Positions 8,076-16,142 of a stretch of DNA of 32,859 nt are shown here, piece after piece (the stretch's first letter is position 1; every line of letters starts with the position of its first letter). Below the pieces are notes generated by a model, which was not told the origin of the DNA, did not search any database, and saw only the letters and a list, made by a program, of their open reading frames with translations. The stretch is from Acetobacteraceae bacterium (GTDB lineage: Bacteria; Pseudomonadota; Alphaproteobacteria; Acetobacterales; Acetobacteraceae): NCBI GenBank assembly GCA_027482245.1, contig JAIXWG010000017.1, positions 1 through 32,859 on the forward strand, read 5' to 3'. The position numbers and the translations under genes are program-made.

Positions 8076-8648
8076 ATGGCCGCCGATTTCGCCGCGCTGA
8101 AGCGCGACCTGCAGCGCCGCATGGATGGCGCGCTGGAGACCCTCAAGAAGGAATTCGCCGGGCTGCGCACCGGCCGCGCGAGCCCCGCGCTGCTGGAGCC
8201 GATCCGCGTCGAGGCCTATGGCACCAACCAGCCGCTGACCCAGCTCGCCAATATCGGCGTCGCGGGTCCGGGGCTGCTGTCCGTGCAGGTCTGGGACAAG
8301 TCCGTCGTGAAGAACGTGGAGGTCGCGATCCGCGATTCGGGCCTCGGCCTGAACCCGATGGCGGAAGGCCAGGTGATCCGCGTGCCGCTGCCGCCGCTGA
8401 CGCAGGAACGCCGCAACGATCTGGTGAAGACCGCGGGCAAGTACGCGGAGGCCGCCAAGGTCGCCATGCGCAGCGTCCGCCGCGACGGCATGGAGACGGT
8501 GAAGGCCTGGGAGAAGGACAAGAAGTCCGAAGCCAGCCAGGATGACGTGAAGCGCTGGTCCGACGAGATCCAGAAGATGACCGACGCGCAGATCAAGACC
8601 GTCGACACGACGCTGGCGGACAAGGAAAAGGACATCCGCACGAGCTGA
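8076..8648 (+). CDS. frr: Ribosome recycling factor
   Basis: Ribosome recycling factor (190 residues, family about 185). With EF-G it splits post-termination ribosomes into subunits. The protein starts MAADFAALKRDLQRRMDGAL, then shows the RRF hallmarks LRTGRASPALLEPIRVEAYG and PLTQLANI, the PLPPLTQERRNDLVK segment, and the C-terminal helix with DAQIKTVDTTLADKEKDI. The ATG at 8076 lies 14 bases after the pyrH stop with GGGAGAAGGG between them, so the two are probably cotranscribed. The gene is ordinary and complete. Confidence 0.98.
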   Translation: MAADFAALKRDLQRRMDGALETLKKEFAGLRTGRASPALLEPIRVEAYGTNQPLTQLANIGVAGPGLLSVQVWDKSVVKNVEVAIRDSGLGLNPMAEGQVIRVPLPPLTQERRNDLVKTAGKYAEAAKVAMRSVRRDGMETVKAWEKDKKSEASQDDVKRWSDEIQKMTDAQIKTVDTTLADKEKDIRTS

Positions 8649-8720
8649 CGGCATTCCGGTGGGCAGGCGCAGCGCCATGGCAGCCAGCAGCGGGGCGAAC
8701 GTGACCGGGATGGCGCGGCG

Positions 8721-9461
8721 GTGAGCGCGGCCGCCAAGCCCGCCGCGACGCTGGCCGATGCGGTGCCGGTGCATGTCGGCATCATCATGGACGGCAATGG
8801 CCGCTGGGCCGCCGCCCGCGGGCTGCCGCGCGCACTCGGCCACAAGGCCGGCGCCGAAGCCGCCCGCCGGGCGATAGAGGCCGCGGCCGAGGCCGGCATC
8901 GGCTGGCTGACCCTCTTCGCCTTCTCCTCCGAGAACTGGCGCCGTCCGGCCGACGAGGTTCGGGACCTCACCGGCCTCATGCGGCTCTACCTGCGGTCCG
9001 AGGTGAAGACCCTGGTGAAGGAAGGCATCCGCCTTCGCATCATCGGGGAGAGGGAGCGCTTCGGCCCCGACCTGGTCCGCGCCATCGACCAGGCGGAAGC
9101 CGCGACGGCGGAGGGAAGGCGGCTAAATTTGAACGTCGCCCTGTCCTATGGCGGGCGGGCGGAGATCGTGGCCGCGGCGCGGGCCGCCATGCAGCAGGCG
9201 CTCGAAGGCGGGCTGCAGCCGGAAGCGCTGGACGAGGCCAGCTTCGGGCGGCTGCTCTCGACTGACGGCATGCCGGACCCCGACCTCATCATCCGCACCT
9301 CGGGCGAGCAGCGGCTGTCCAACTTCCTGCTGTGGCAATCCGCCTATGCGGAGTTCGTCTTCCAGGACGTGCTCTGGCCGGATTACGAGGCGCGGCATCT
9401 GGCCGAGGCGATCGGCGAATTCGCGCGGCGGGAGCGACGCTACGGCGTCCGCGCCGCGTAG
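8721..9461 (+). CDS. uppS: Undecaprenyl diphosphate synthase (cis-prenyltransferase)
   Basis: Cis-prenyltransferase (246 residues) that adds isopentenyl units to farnesyl diphosphate to make undecaprenyl diphosphate, the lipid carrier for peptidoglycan and O-antigen. Conserved regions are HVGIIMDGNGRWAAARGLPR with the catalytic Asp at residue 24, FAFSSENWRRP, and DLIIRTSGEQRLSNFLLWQ followed by YAEFVFQDVLWPD. The start is GTG at 8721; none of the nearby upstream ATGs is in frame. It lies 72 bases after frr and 20 before cdsA, in the usual isoprenoid/phospholipid block. The product is membrane-associated and lacks a signal peptide. Confidence 0.97.
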   Translation: MSAAAKPAATLADAVPVHVGIIMDGNGRWAAARGLPRALGHKAGAEAARRAIEAAAEAGIGWLTLFAFSSENWRRPADEVRDLTGLMRLYLRSEVKTLVKEGIRLRIIGERERFGPDLVRAIDQAEAATAEGRRLNLNVALSYGGRAEIVAAARAAMQQALEGGLQPEALDEASFGRLLSTDGMPDPDLIIRTSGEQRLSNFLLWQSAYAEFVFQDVLWPDYEARHLAEAIGEFARRERRYGVRAA

Positions 9462-9481
9462 CACGGGGTGGTCCGGGGGGA

Positions 9482-10342
9482 ATGACAACGGTGGCGGCGG
9501 CGGCCGATGACGCCAAGCGGTGGCGGGATCTGCGCAAGCGCGCGCTCTCCGCCGCCGTGCTCGGCCCCGCGGCGGTGGCCTGCATCTGGTTCGGCGCGGA
9601 GGCCTTCACGGCGCTGATGGCGATCGCCGTCGCGGTGCTGGCCTGGGAATGGGTGCATCTCTGCGGCCGCCGCACGCGGGTCTTCCCGGGGCTCGCCGTG
9701 CCGCTGGTGGTGCTGGCGGCCGGTGCCTTCGCGGTGGAGGACCACCCGCGCATCGCCCTGGCCGTGCTGGTGGCGGGATGGCTGGCGACCTGGGCCGGTG
9801 CGCGCCGGATGGGCAGCAGCCTGACCCAGCCGGCCGGGCGGCTGGCGGCGGGCGTGCTCTATATCGGCCTGGCCGGCATCGCGCTGATCGAACTGCGCCA
9901 CGATACCGAAGCCGGGCGCGCCAATGTCCTGTTCCTGTTCCTGGTGGTCTGGGCGTCCGACATCGGCGCCTACATGGCCGGGCGGGCCTTCGGCGGGCCG
10001 AAGCTCGCCCCCGCCATCTCCCCCAACAAGACCTGGTCCGGCGCGGCAGGGGGGCTGGTCTCCGCCCTCATCATCGGGGGCGCCTGCGCGCTGGCCTTCA
10101 CGCCCGGGGCTTCGCTGCTGTCCATCGCGGTGGTGGTCACCGTCGTGTCCGTCGCCTCCATGATCGGGGACCTGGCGGAATCCGCCATCAAGCGGCACTT
10201 CAAGGTGAAGGACACCTCCTCCCTCATCCCCGGCCATGGCGGGCTGCTGGACCGGCTTGATGGCGTGCTGGCGGCGGCGCCGGTCGCCTCCCTCGTTTCA
10301 TTCATGCTCGGCCTCGGAAGGCCGCTCTGGGGCTGGGGCTGA
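9482..10342 (+). CDS. cdsA: Phosphatidate cytidylyltransferase (CDP-diglyceride synthase)
   Basis: Integral membrane enzyme (286 residues) that makes CDP-diacylglycerol from phosphatidic acid and CTP, the branch-point precursor of phospholipids. Several hydrophobic segments precede the conserved ISPNKTWSGAAGG. The family signature lies at about residues 233-259: SAIKRHFKVKD, then IPGHGGLLDRLD. I chose the ATG at 9482 (MTTVAAAADDAKRW), preceded by GGGGGGA; an earlier ATG at 9332 lies inside uppS and would add 50 residues of shadow sequence. Its TGA shares one base with the dxr ATG (TGATG), showing tight coupling. Confidence 0.97.
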   Translation: MTTVAAAADDAKRWRDLRKRALSAAVLGPAAVACIWFGAEAFTALMAIAVAVLAWEWVHLCGRRTRVFPGLAVPLVVLAAGAFAVEDHPRIALAVLVAGWLATWAGARRMGSSLTQPAGRLAAGVLYIGLAGIALIELRHDTEAGRANVLFLFLVVWASDIGAYMAGRAFGGPKLAPAISPNKTWSGAAGGLVSALIIGGACALAFTPGASLLSIAVVVTVVSVASMIGDLAESAIKRHFKVKDTSSLIPGHGGLLDRLDGVLAAAPVASLVSFMLGLGRPLWGWG

Positions 10343-11520
10343 TGGCGCGCTCGATCACCATCCTCGGCTCCACCGGCTCCATCGGCCGGTCCACCGTGGC
10401 CCTGCTGGACGCCGCGCCGGGGCGTTTCACGGTGGAGGCGCTGGTCGCCAACCGGGACGTGACGGTGCTGGCGGAGCAGGCCAGGCGCCTCGGCGCCCGC
10501 ATGGCGGTGGTCGCGGATGAAGCCGCCTGGCCCGCGCTGAAGGCGGCGCTGGGCGGCACCGGCATCGAGCTGGCGGCCGGCGCGGCGGCGGTGGAGGCGG
10601 CGGCGGCGCGGCCGGCCGACTGGACCATGGCGGCGATCGTCGGCGCGGCGGGGCTGCGATCCACCCTGGCCGCGCTGGCCCGCGGCGGCACGCTGGCGCT
10701 GGCGAACAAGGAAAGCCTGGTCTGCGCGGCGGACCTCGTGCTGCGCACCGCGGCCGCCAGCGGCGCCACGCTGCTGCCCGTCGATTCCGAACACAACGCC
10801 ATCTTCCAGGCGCTGGCGGGCCAGGACCCGAAGGGCGTGGAGAAGATCATCCTCACGGCCTCCGGCGGTCCCTTCCGCCACTGGGACCTGGCGCGGATGG
10901 CGACGGCCACGCCGGAACAGGCGGTGGCGCACCCCGTCTGGTCCATGGGCGCCAAGATCAGCGTGGACAGCGCCACGATGATGAACAAGGGCCTCGAACT
11001 CATCGAGGCCGCGCGCCTGTTCCCCGTGCCGGAGGAGCGGATCGAGGTGCTCGTGCACCCGCAATCCGCCGTCCACGGCCTGGTGCAGTACAGCGACGGG
11101 TCCATCCTGGCGCAGCTGGGCTCCCCGGACATGCGCACCCCGATCGCCCATGCCCTGGCCTGGCCGGAGCGGATGCAGGTGGCCGCCCCGCGCCTCGACC
11201 TTGCCGCCCTCGGTAAGCTCGAATTCCTCGCCCCCGACCCGATCCGCTTCCCGGCGCTTCGCCTGGCGCGGGAGGCCTTGCAGGCGGGCGGTGGCGCGCC
11301 GACTATATTGAACGCGGCGAACGAGGTGGCGGTGGGGCTGTTCCTGGAACGGCGCCTCGGCTTCCTCGACATCGCGGCGGTGGTCGAGGACACGCTCGGC
11401 GCCCTGGCCAGGGAGGCCGGGACGGCGCTGGCCGATGGGGTGGAGGGGATCCTCGCCCTGGACGCCCTGGCGCGGCGGGATGCCGCGCAGCGAGCCGGGC
11501 TTCGCGCCGCCGTCGCCTGA
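10342..11520 (+). CDS. dxr: 1-deoxy-D-xylulose 5-phosphate reductoisomerase
   Basis: Dxr/IspC (392 residues, family about 390-400) converts DXP to MEP with NADPH and a divalent metal, the committed step of the non-mevalonate isoprenoid pathway. The N-terminal NADPH-binding loop is ILGSTGSIGRSTVALL. LALANKESLV, the metal-binding PVDSEHNAIFQAL and KISVDSATMMNKGLELIEA follow, then the substrate loop HPQSAVHGLVQYSDGS. The ATG overlaps the cdsA stop by one base. Downstream, a 134-base gap with palindromic repeats precedes rseP. Dxr feeds UppS, encoded two genes upstream. Confidence 0.98.
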   Translation: MARSITILGSTGSIGRSTVALLDAAPGRFTVEALVANRDVTVLAEQARRLGARMAVVADEAAWPALKAALGGTGIELAAGAAAVEAAAARPADWTMAAIVGAAGLRSTLAALARGGTLALANKESLVCAADLVLRTAAASGATLLPVDSEHNAIFQALAGQDPKGVEKIILTASGGPFRHWDLARMATATPEQAVAHPVWSMGAKISVDSATMMNKGLELIEAARLFPVPEERIEVLVHPQSAVHGLVQYSDGSILAQLGSPDMRTPIAHALAWPERMQVAAPRLDLAALGKLEFLAPDPIRFPALRLAREALQAGGGAPTILNAANEVAVGLFLERRLGFLDIAAVVEDTLGALAREAGTALADGVEGILALDALARRDAAQRAGLRAAVA

Positions 11521-11543
11521 CGGCGTCGCCGCCGACTGCCGCT

Positions 11544-11619
11544 GGCTACCCCGCGCGAAGGCGCGCCTGATACCCCGCGCGGGGCCCCGCGCCTGATACC
11601 CCGCGCGGGGCCCCGCGCC
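11544..11619. repeat. Tandem palindromic GC-rich repeats between dxr and rseP
   Basis: Two identical 26-base units stand head to tail at 11568-11593 and 11594-11619, preceded by a degenerate 24-base unit at 11544-11567. Each perfect unit begins TGATACCCC and contains the perfect 16-bp palindrome GCGCGGGGCCCCGCGC, so each can form a hairpin. The array ends 35 bases before the rseP start. Confidence 0.9.
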
Positions 11620-11654
11620 ATCTTGCCGGCGCCTCAGCGCCCCTGGAGAGCACC

Positions 11655-12764
11655 TTGGATTTCCTGCCCGAACCCATCCGCACCATCGTCGCCTTCGTGG
11701 TCGTGCTTGGCGTGCTCGTCTTCTTCCACGAACTCGGCCACTACCTGGCCGCGCGCTGGCGGGGCATCCATGTGGAGCGCTTCTCCGTCGGCTTCGGCCG
11801 CGCCATCGCGGGCTGGACCGACCGGCGCGGCACGGAATGGCGGATCGGCTGGCTGCCGCTCGGCGGCTACGTGAAGCTGCACGGGCAGGAGACGCCGGAG
11901 GATGCGTCCCCCGAGGTCCGCGCCTCCTGGCGCGCCGGGGAGACCTTCCACGAGAAGCCGGTCGGCGACCGCGCCATCGTCGTGGCGGCCGGGCCGATCG
12001 CGAACTTCCTGCTGGCCGCGCTGATGTTCGGCGGCCTCTACATGACGGTCGGCAAGCCCACCACGACCACCACCGTCTCCACCGTGCAGGAAGGCTCCGC
12101 CGCCGCGCGCGCCGGGCTGCTGCCGGGCGATCGCATCCTGGCGCTGGACGGCCAGCCGGTGACGCGGTTCGAGGAGGTGCAGCGCCACATCCAGCCCCGC
12201 GCCGGCCAGGGCGTCGCCATCACGATCGAGCGCGAGGGCCGCGAGCGCCAGGTTCAGGCCGTGCCGGATTCCCGCCCGGCCGGGGAGAAGACGGTCGGCG
12301 TGCTCGGCGTTGGCGCCGGCGCCGCGCAGTTCGAACGGCTGAACCCGTTCAGTGCGCTGTGGGGCGGCGTGACGCAGACCGCCGACATCACGGTCCAGAC
12401 GCTTGGCGCCGTGTGGCAGATGATCGCCGGCGGCCGGGGGGCGGAGGATCTCGGCGGACCGCTCCGCATCGCGCAGATGTCGGGACAGGTGGCAGAGATG
12501 GGCGTCTCGGCCCTCGTCTCCTTCATGGCGGTGCTGTCGGTGAACCTGGCGCTGATCAACCTCTTCCCCATCCCGGTGCTGGATGGCGGCCACCTGATGT
12601 TCTACGCGGCGGAGGCGATTCGAGGTCGCCCTCTGCCGCCGCGGGCGCAGGAGATGGGCTATCGCGCCGGATTCGCGCTGCTCATCACGCTGTTCGTCTT
12701 CGCCACCTGGAACGACCTGTCGCAGTTCGGCCTGTTCCGCTGGGCCGCCGGCCTGTTCGGCTGA
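11655..12764 (+). CDS. rseP: Site-2 protease RseP family, membrane zinc metalloprotease
   Basis: Inner-membrane intramembrane metalloprotease (369 residues) that cleaves anti-sigma factors and remnant signal peptides. The zinc motif HELGH lies at residues 25-29 in the first membrane helix, and the third-ligand motif LDGGH at 309-313, after NLFPIPV. One PDZ domain occupies roughly residues 130-205 (EGSAAARAGLLPGDRILALD). A single PDZ and ~370 residues are typical of alphaproteobacteria; the enterobacterial protein is ~450 residues with two. The start is TTG at 11655 with GGAGAG upstream; residues align with the family from there and no in-frame ATG is nearby. It precedes bamA, matching the conserved envelope-stress and outer-membrane-assembly neighbourhood. 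Confidence 0.95.
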   Translation: MDFLPEPIRTIVAFVVVLGVLVFFHELGHYLAARWRGIHVERFSVGFGRAIAGWTDRRGTEWRIGWLPLGGYVKLHGQETPEDASPEVRASWRAGETFHEKPVGDRAIVVAAGPIANFLLAALMFGGLYMTVGKPTTTTTVSTVQEGSAAARAGLLPGDRILALDGQPVTRFEEVQRHIQPRAGQGVAITIEREGRERQVQAVPDSRPAGEKTVGVLGVGAGAAQFERLNPFSALWGGVTQTADITVQTLGAVWQMIAGGRGAEDLGGPLRIAQMSGQVAEMGVSALVSFMAVLSVNLALINLFPIPVLDGGHLMFYAAEAIRGRPLPPRAQEMGYRAGFALLITLFVFATWNDLSQFGLFRWAAGLFG

Positions 12765-12793
12765 GGCCCCGGCCCGGGCGGTAAATGGCGGAT

Positions 12794-12824
12794 GGCGGCG
12801 GGTTTTCCGTCGCTTCCCGCCGCC
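12794..12824 (+). terminator. Hairpin between rseP and bamA
   Basis: GGCGGCGGG (12794-12802) pairs perfectly with CCCGCCGCC (12816-12824) around a 13-base loop that contains TTTT. No T run follows the stem. It may be a weak terminator or processing site between rseP and bamA. Confidence 0.35.
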
Positions 12825-12938
12825 ACGGCCCGGCCTTCCTGCTGCGTCAGCCCCGGCATGGGCGCGGCCCGGCGCGGCCGGCCCGGGGCAGGGGTGGCGG
12901 CGCGGGGTTCGCTCGGCTAGTCTCCGGCCCCGCCTCCA

Positions 12939-12947
12939 CCCCCCCCC
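12939..12947 (+). repeat. Nine-C homopolymer upstream of bamA
   Basis: A run of nine cytosines ends directly before AGGGA, the probable bamA ribosome-binding site, 13 bases ahead of the TTG start. Such a tract is prone to slippage, which would change leader length but not the reading frame. Confidence 0.8.
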
Positions 12948-12960
12948 AGGGAATTGCGCC

Positions 12961-15315
12961 TTGGTCGCCAACCGGCTCCTGTTGCTCGCCGCCACCTGCC
13001 TTGTCCCGGTTGCGCTCGCGCTGCCGGCGGAGGCGCAGAACCGCCCGCCGCGGCAACCCGCGCCCGCGGCGGTGCCTTCCCGCACGCCGGCCGCCGTGCC
13101 GGCGCAGGGGGTCGTCCGCGGCATCGACGTGGTCGGCAACCAGCGCATCGAGCCGGACACGATCCGGTCCTACATGCTGCTGCAGCCCGGGGACGCCTTC
13201 AACGCGGACCGGCTCGACCGCAGCCTGCGCACCCTGTTCGCCACCGGCCTGTTCCGCGACGTCTCCGTCACCCGCGTGGGCGACCGGATCCGGGTGCAGG
13301 TGGAGGAGAACCCGATCGTCAACCGGGTGGCCTTCGAGGGCAACAGCAAGGTCAGCGACGACGTGCTGCGGCCGGAGGTGCAGCTGCGCCCGCGCGCCGT
13401 CTTCACGGCGCAGCAGGCGCAGGCGGACCGCCAGCGTATCCTCGACGTCTATGCGCGCCGCGGCCGCTTCGCCGCGCGGGTCGAGCCGAAGCTCATCCAG
13501 CTCGACCAGAACCGCGTGGACGTGGTGTTCGAGATCACGGAAGGCGATGCGGCGCTGGTCAGCAGCATCAATTTCGTCGGCAACAACGCCTTCTCCGACC
13601 GCCGCCTGCGGGACGTGGTGGCGACGCGCGAACAGGCCTGGTTCCGCCTGCTCTCGACCTCCGACATCTATGACCCGGAGCGGCTGAACTTCGACCGCGA
13701 ATTGCTGCGCCGCTACTACCTCCGCAGCGGCTACGCCGATGTGCAGGTCACCGCCGCGACGGCGGAGCTGGCGCCGGACCGCAGCGGCTTCTTCGTGACC
13801 TATACGCTCGACGAAGGCGTGCGCTACCGCGTCGGCCAGGTGCAGATCACGAGCAGCCTGAGGGGCGTGGAGCCCGAGGCGCTGCGCCGCGAACTCGCGG
13901 TGGAGGAGGGCGCCTGGTATGACGGCGATGCCGTGGAGCGGTCCGTCGAGGCGCTGTCGGATGCCGTCGGCCTGCGCGGCGTGCCCTTCGTCGAGGTCCG
14001 CCCCCGCGTGGTGCGGGACCGGGAGGCGCGGCGCGTCGACATCACCTTCGAGATCGCCGAGGGCACGCGCGCCTATGTCGAGCGCATCGACATCCAGGGC
14101 AATGCCCGCACCCAGGACCGCGTCATCCGCCGCGAGTTCCGCATCGCGGAGGGCGATGCCTTCAACGCGGCGCAGGTGCGCCGTTCGCGCCAGCGCATCC
14201 GCGACCTCGGCTATTTCGGCCAGGCGGACATCACGGCCCAGCCGGGTTCGGCGCCGGACCGCACGGTGCTGCAGACGCAAGTGACCGAGCGCGCGACGGG
14301 CGAGGTTTCGCTCGGCGGCGGCTTCTCCACCGATGCGGGCTTCCTGACCGATTTCGGCGTGCGGGAACGCAACTTCCTCGGCACCGGCGTCGATGCGCGC
14401 CTGCAGACCATGCTGGCGCAGCGGCGCACGCAGGTGGACTTCTCGATCACCGATCCGTCCTTCCTCGACCGCAACCTCGCGGCCGGCATCGACCTGTTCT
14501 ACACCACGCGCAACCTGACGGAGTCGCTGGGCTACCGTGAGAAGCGGGTCGGCACCGCGCTGCGCGCGGGCTACGAGTTCAACGAGCGGGTGCGGCAGAG
14601 CTGGGCCTACAGCCTGGTGCAGCGCGACATCTTCGACATCAGTTCCGGCGCCAGCCGCTTCATCCGCGAACAGGCGGGCCAGACGCTGCTGTCGCAGATC
14701 GGCACCACCCTGTCCTACGACGTGCGCGACAGCCGGATCGAGCCGAAGAGCGGCTACATCATCCGCGTGGGCTCCGACGTCGCGGGCCTGGGCGGCGACG
14801 TCGCCTATGTGCGCCTGCGCGCGGACGTGGCGGGCTACATCCCGCTGGAACGGTTCTTCGGTGACCCGGACTACGTGCTGGCGCTGCAGGCCGGCGTCGG
14901 CCAGCTGTCGCCCTGGGGCGGCCGGCCGGAACGCATCATCGACCGCTTCTTCCTCGGCGGCGACAACCTCCGCGGCTTCGCGCTGGCCGGTGCCGGTCCG
15001 CGTGACGTGCCGTCCGGCGACCCGCTCGGCGGCCGCCTGATCTGGACGCAGACGACGGAACTGCGCTTCCCGCTGCCGGTGCCCTCGGAGCTTGGCCTGC
15101 TCGGCCGTGCCTTCGTCGATGTCGGCTCGCTCTCCAACACGCCGGTCACCGGCACGGGCGTCGTGGACGATTCCTCCCCGCGCGTCGGCGCGGGCGTGGG
15201 CCTGTCCTGGCGCACGCCGGTCGGCCTCATCAATATCGACCTCGGTCAGGCCGTGATGAAGAAGTCGTATGACGTGACGCAGCTCGTCCGCTTCGGCTTC
15301 GGCACGCGTTTCTGA
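12961..15315 (+). CDS. bamA: Outer membrane protein assembly factor BamA
   Basis: Core Omp85 subunit (784 residues) of the BAM complex, which folds beta-barrel proteins into the outer membrane. A signal peptide (residues 1-~25) ends in a LPAEAQ cleavage site. Five POTRA domains begin near residues 50, 120, 199, 288 and 371, each opening with the usual strand, for example VVRGIDVVGNQRI and YVERIDIQGNARTQDRVI. The barrel starts near 450. The loop-6 motif is NLRGF near residue 670, and the chain ends in phenylalanine (GFGTRF), the terminal signal of outer-membrane barrels. The start is TTG at 12961 behind AGGGA; no in-frame ATG precedes it and the signal peptide begins there. It is followed 22 bases later by its chaperone partner skp. 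Confidence 0.97.
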   Translation: MVANRLLLLAATCLVPVALALPAEAQNRPPRQPAPAAVPSRTPAAVPAQGVVRGIDVVGNQRIEPDTIRSYMLLQPGDAFNADRLDRSLRTLFATGLFRDVSVTRVGDRIRVQVEENPIVNRVAFEGNSKVSDDVLRPEVQLRPRAVFTAQQAQADRQRILDVYARRGRFAARVEPKLIQLDQNRVDVVFEITEGDAALVSSINFVGNNAFSDRRLRDVVATREQAWFRLLSTSDIYDPERLNFDRELLRRYYLRSGYADVQVTAATAELAPDRSGFFVTYTLDEGVRYRVGQVQITSSLRGVEPEALRRELAVEEGAWYDGDAVERSVEALSDAVGLRGVPFVEVRPRVVRDREARRVDITFEIAEGTRAYVERIDIQGNARTQDRVIRREFRIAEGDAFNAAQVRRSRQRIRDLGYFGQADITAQPGSAPDRTVLQTQVTERATGEVSLGGGFSTDAGFLTDFGVRERNFLGTGVDARLQTMLAQRRTQVDFSITDPSFLDRNLAAGIDLFYTTRNLTESLGYREKRVGTALRAGYEFNERVRQSWAYSLVQRDIFDISSGASRFIREQAGQTLLSQIGTTLSYDVRDSRIEPKSGYIIRVGSDVAGLGGDVAYVRLRADVAGYIPLERFFGDPDYVLALQAGVGQLSPWGGRPERIIDRFFLGGDNLRGFALAGAGPRDVPSGDPLGGRLIWTQTTELRFPLPVPSELGLLGRAFVDVGSLSNTPVTGTGVVDDSSPRVGAGVGLSWRTPVGLINIDLGQAVMKKSYDVTQLVRFGFGTRF

Positions 15316-15337
15316 TCAGTTCCGGGATCACCAATCG

Positions 15338-16138
15338 ATGCGTCTGCGCCTTCTTCTGACCGCTTCCCTGATCGCCCTGGCCGCGGCCCCGGTGGTGACG
15401 CCCCCGGCGCTGGCCCAGGCCCAGGGCCAGGGCCAGGAATGGTTCGTGCCGGGGCAGGGGCAGCAGCGCCCGCAGGGCCAGCCGGCCCAGGGCCAGCGGC
15501 CGCCGCAGGGGCAGCAGCCCGCGCAGGGCCAGCGCCCGCCGGCGCCGGCCGCCGGCCAGCGCACGCCCGCGCCGGTGATCGCCATCGTCGATATCCCCGA
15601 GGTCCAGCGCCTTTCCGCCGCCTTCAACCAGGTGCGGGAGGAGATCGAGCGTCGCCGCGCCCGGCTGAACGACGACCTGCAGCGCGAGCAGACGCGCTGG
15701 CGCGAGGAGCAGCAGGCGCTGGCCGCCGCCCGCGCGACGATGCCGCCGGAACAGCTCCGCAACCGGGAGCGTGAGCTGCAGGACCGCATCACCGATGCGC
15801 AGCGCATCTTCCGTGACCGGTCGCGCGCCATCGACCAGGCGGCGCAGATGGCGCTGCAGCAGATCGAGCAGGCGCTGGGCGCCGTGATCCGCCAGGTGGC
15901 GGCGTCCCGCGGCGTGAACATCGTGCTGCCGCGCCCGCTGGTGATCTTCAACGATCCCGCCTTCGACCTGACGGACGAGATCAGCGCGCAGATGAACCGC
16001 GTGCTGCGCACCGTGACGATGCTGCCGGAAGGCGCCGCACCGGTGGAGGCGCCGCCCGCCGCCGCCGCGCCCGCGGCACCGGCCGCGCCCGCCGCGCCGG
16101 CGACCCCGCCCGCCGCGCCGCCCGCCCGGCGGAACTGA
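15338..16138 (+). CDS. skp: OmpH/Skp-family periplasmic chaperone with Q/P/G-rich insertion
   Basis: Skp-like chaperone (266 residues) that holds unfolded outer-membrane proteins in the periplasm on the way to BamA. A signal peptide (residues 1-~27) ends PPALAQAQ. The family core begins at VIAIVDIPEVQRLSAAFNQV (about residues 80-100) and continues as long charged helices (EEIERRRARLNDDLQREQTR onward), the tentacle-like coiled coil. Two features are unusual. A ~50-residue tract of Gln, Pro and Gly (GQGQQRPQGQPAQGQ and repeats, about 30-78) separates the signal peptide from the first core strand, and an Ala/Pro tail occupies about 235-263. Typical Skp proteins are ~160-200 residues. Position between bamA and lpxD is the classical one. 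The Shine-Dalgarno is weak. Confidence 0.88.
   Translation: MRLRLLLTASLIALAAAPVVTPPALAQAQGQGQEWFVPGQGQQRPQGQPAQGQRPPQGQQPAQGQRPPAPAAGQRTPAPVIAIVDIPEVQRLSAAFNQVREEIERRRARLNDDLQREQTRWREEQQALAAARATMPPEQLRNRERELQDRITDAQRIFRDRSRAIDQAAQMALQQIEQALGAVIRQVAASRGVNIVLPRPLVIFNDPAFDLTDEISAQMNRVLRTVTMLPEGAAPVEAPPAAAAPAAPAAPAAPATPPAAPPARRN
15415..15560 (+). repeat. Short-unit repeats encoding the Q/P/G-rich tract of Skp
   Basis: Imperfect iterations of CAGGGCCAG and CAGGGGCAGCAG cover this stretch and encode QGQ, PQGQ and AQGQRPP units. The higher-order pattern PAQGQRPP recurs. The repeats stay in frame, so length variation by slippage would be tolerated. Confidence 0.75.
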
Positions 16139-16142
16139 TCCC

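Noticed and set aside
9332..9481. N-terminal extension of cdsA by 50 residues
   Set aside because: It lies inside uppS, is Arg/Gly-rich shadow sequence, and a good ribosome-binding site precedes the ATG at 9482.
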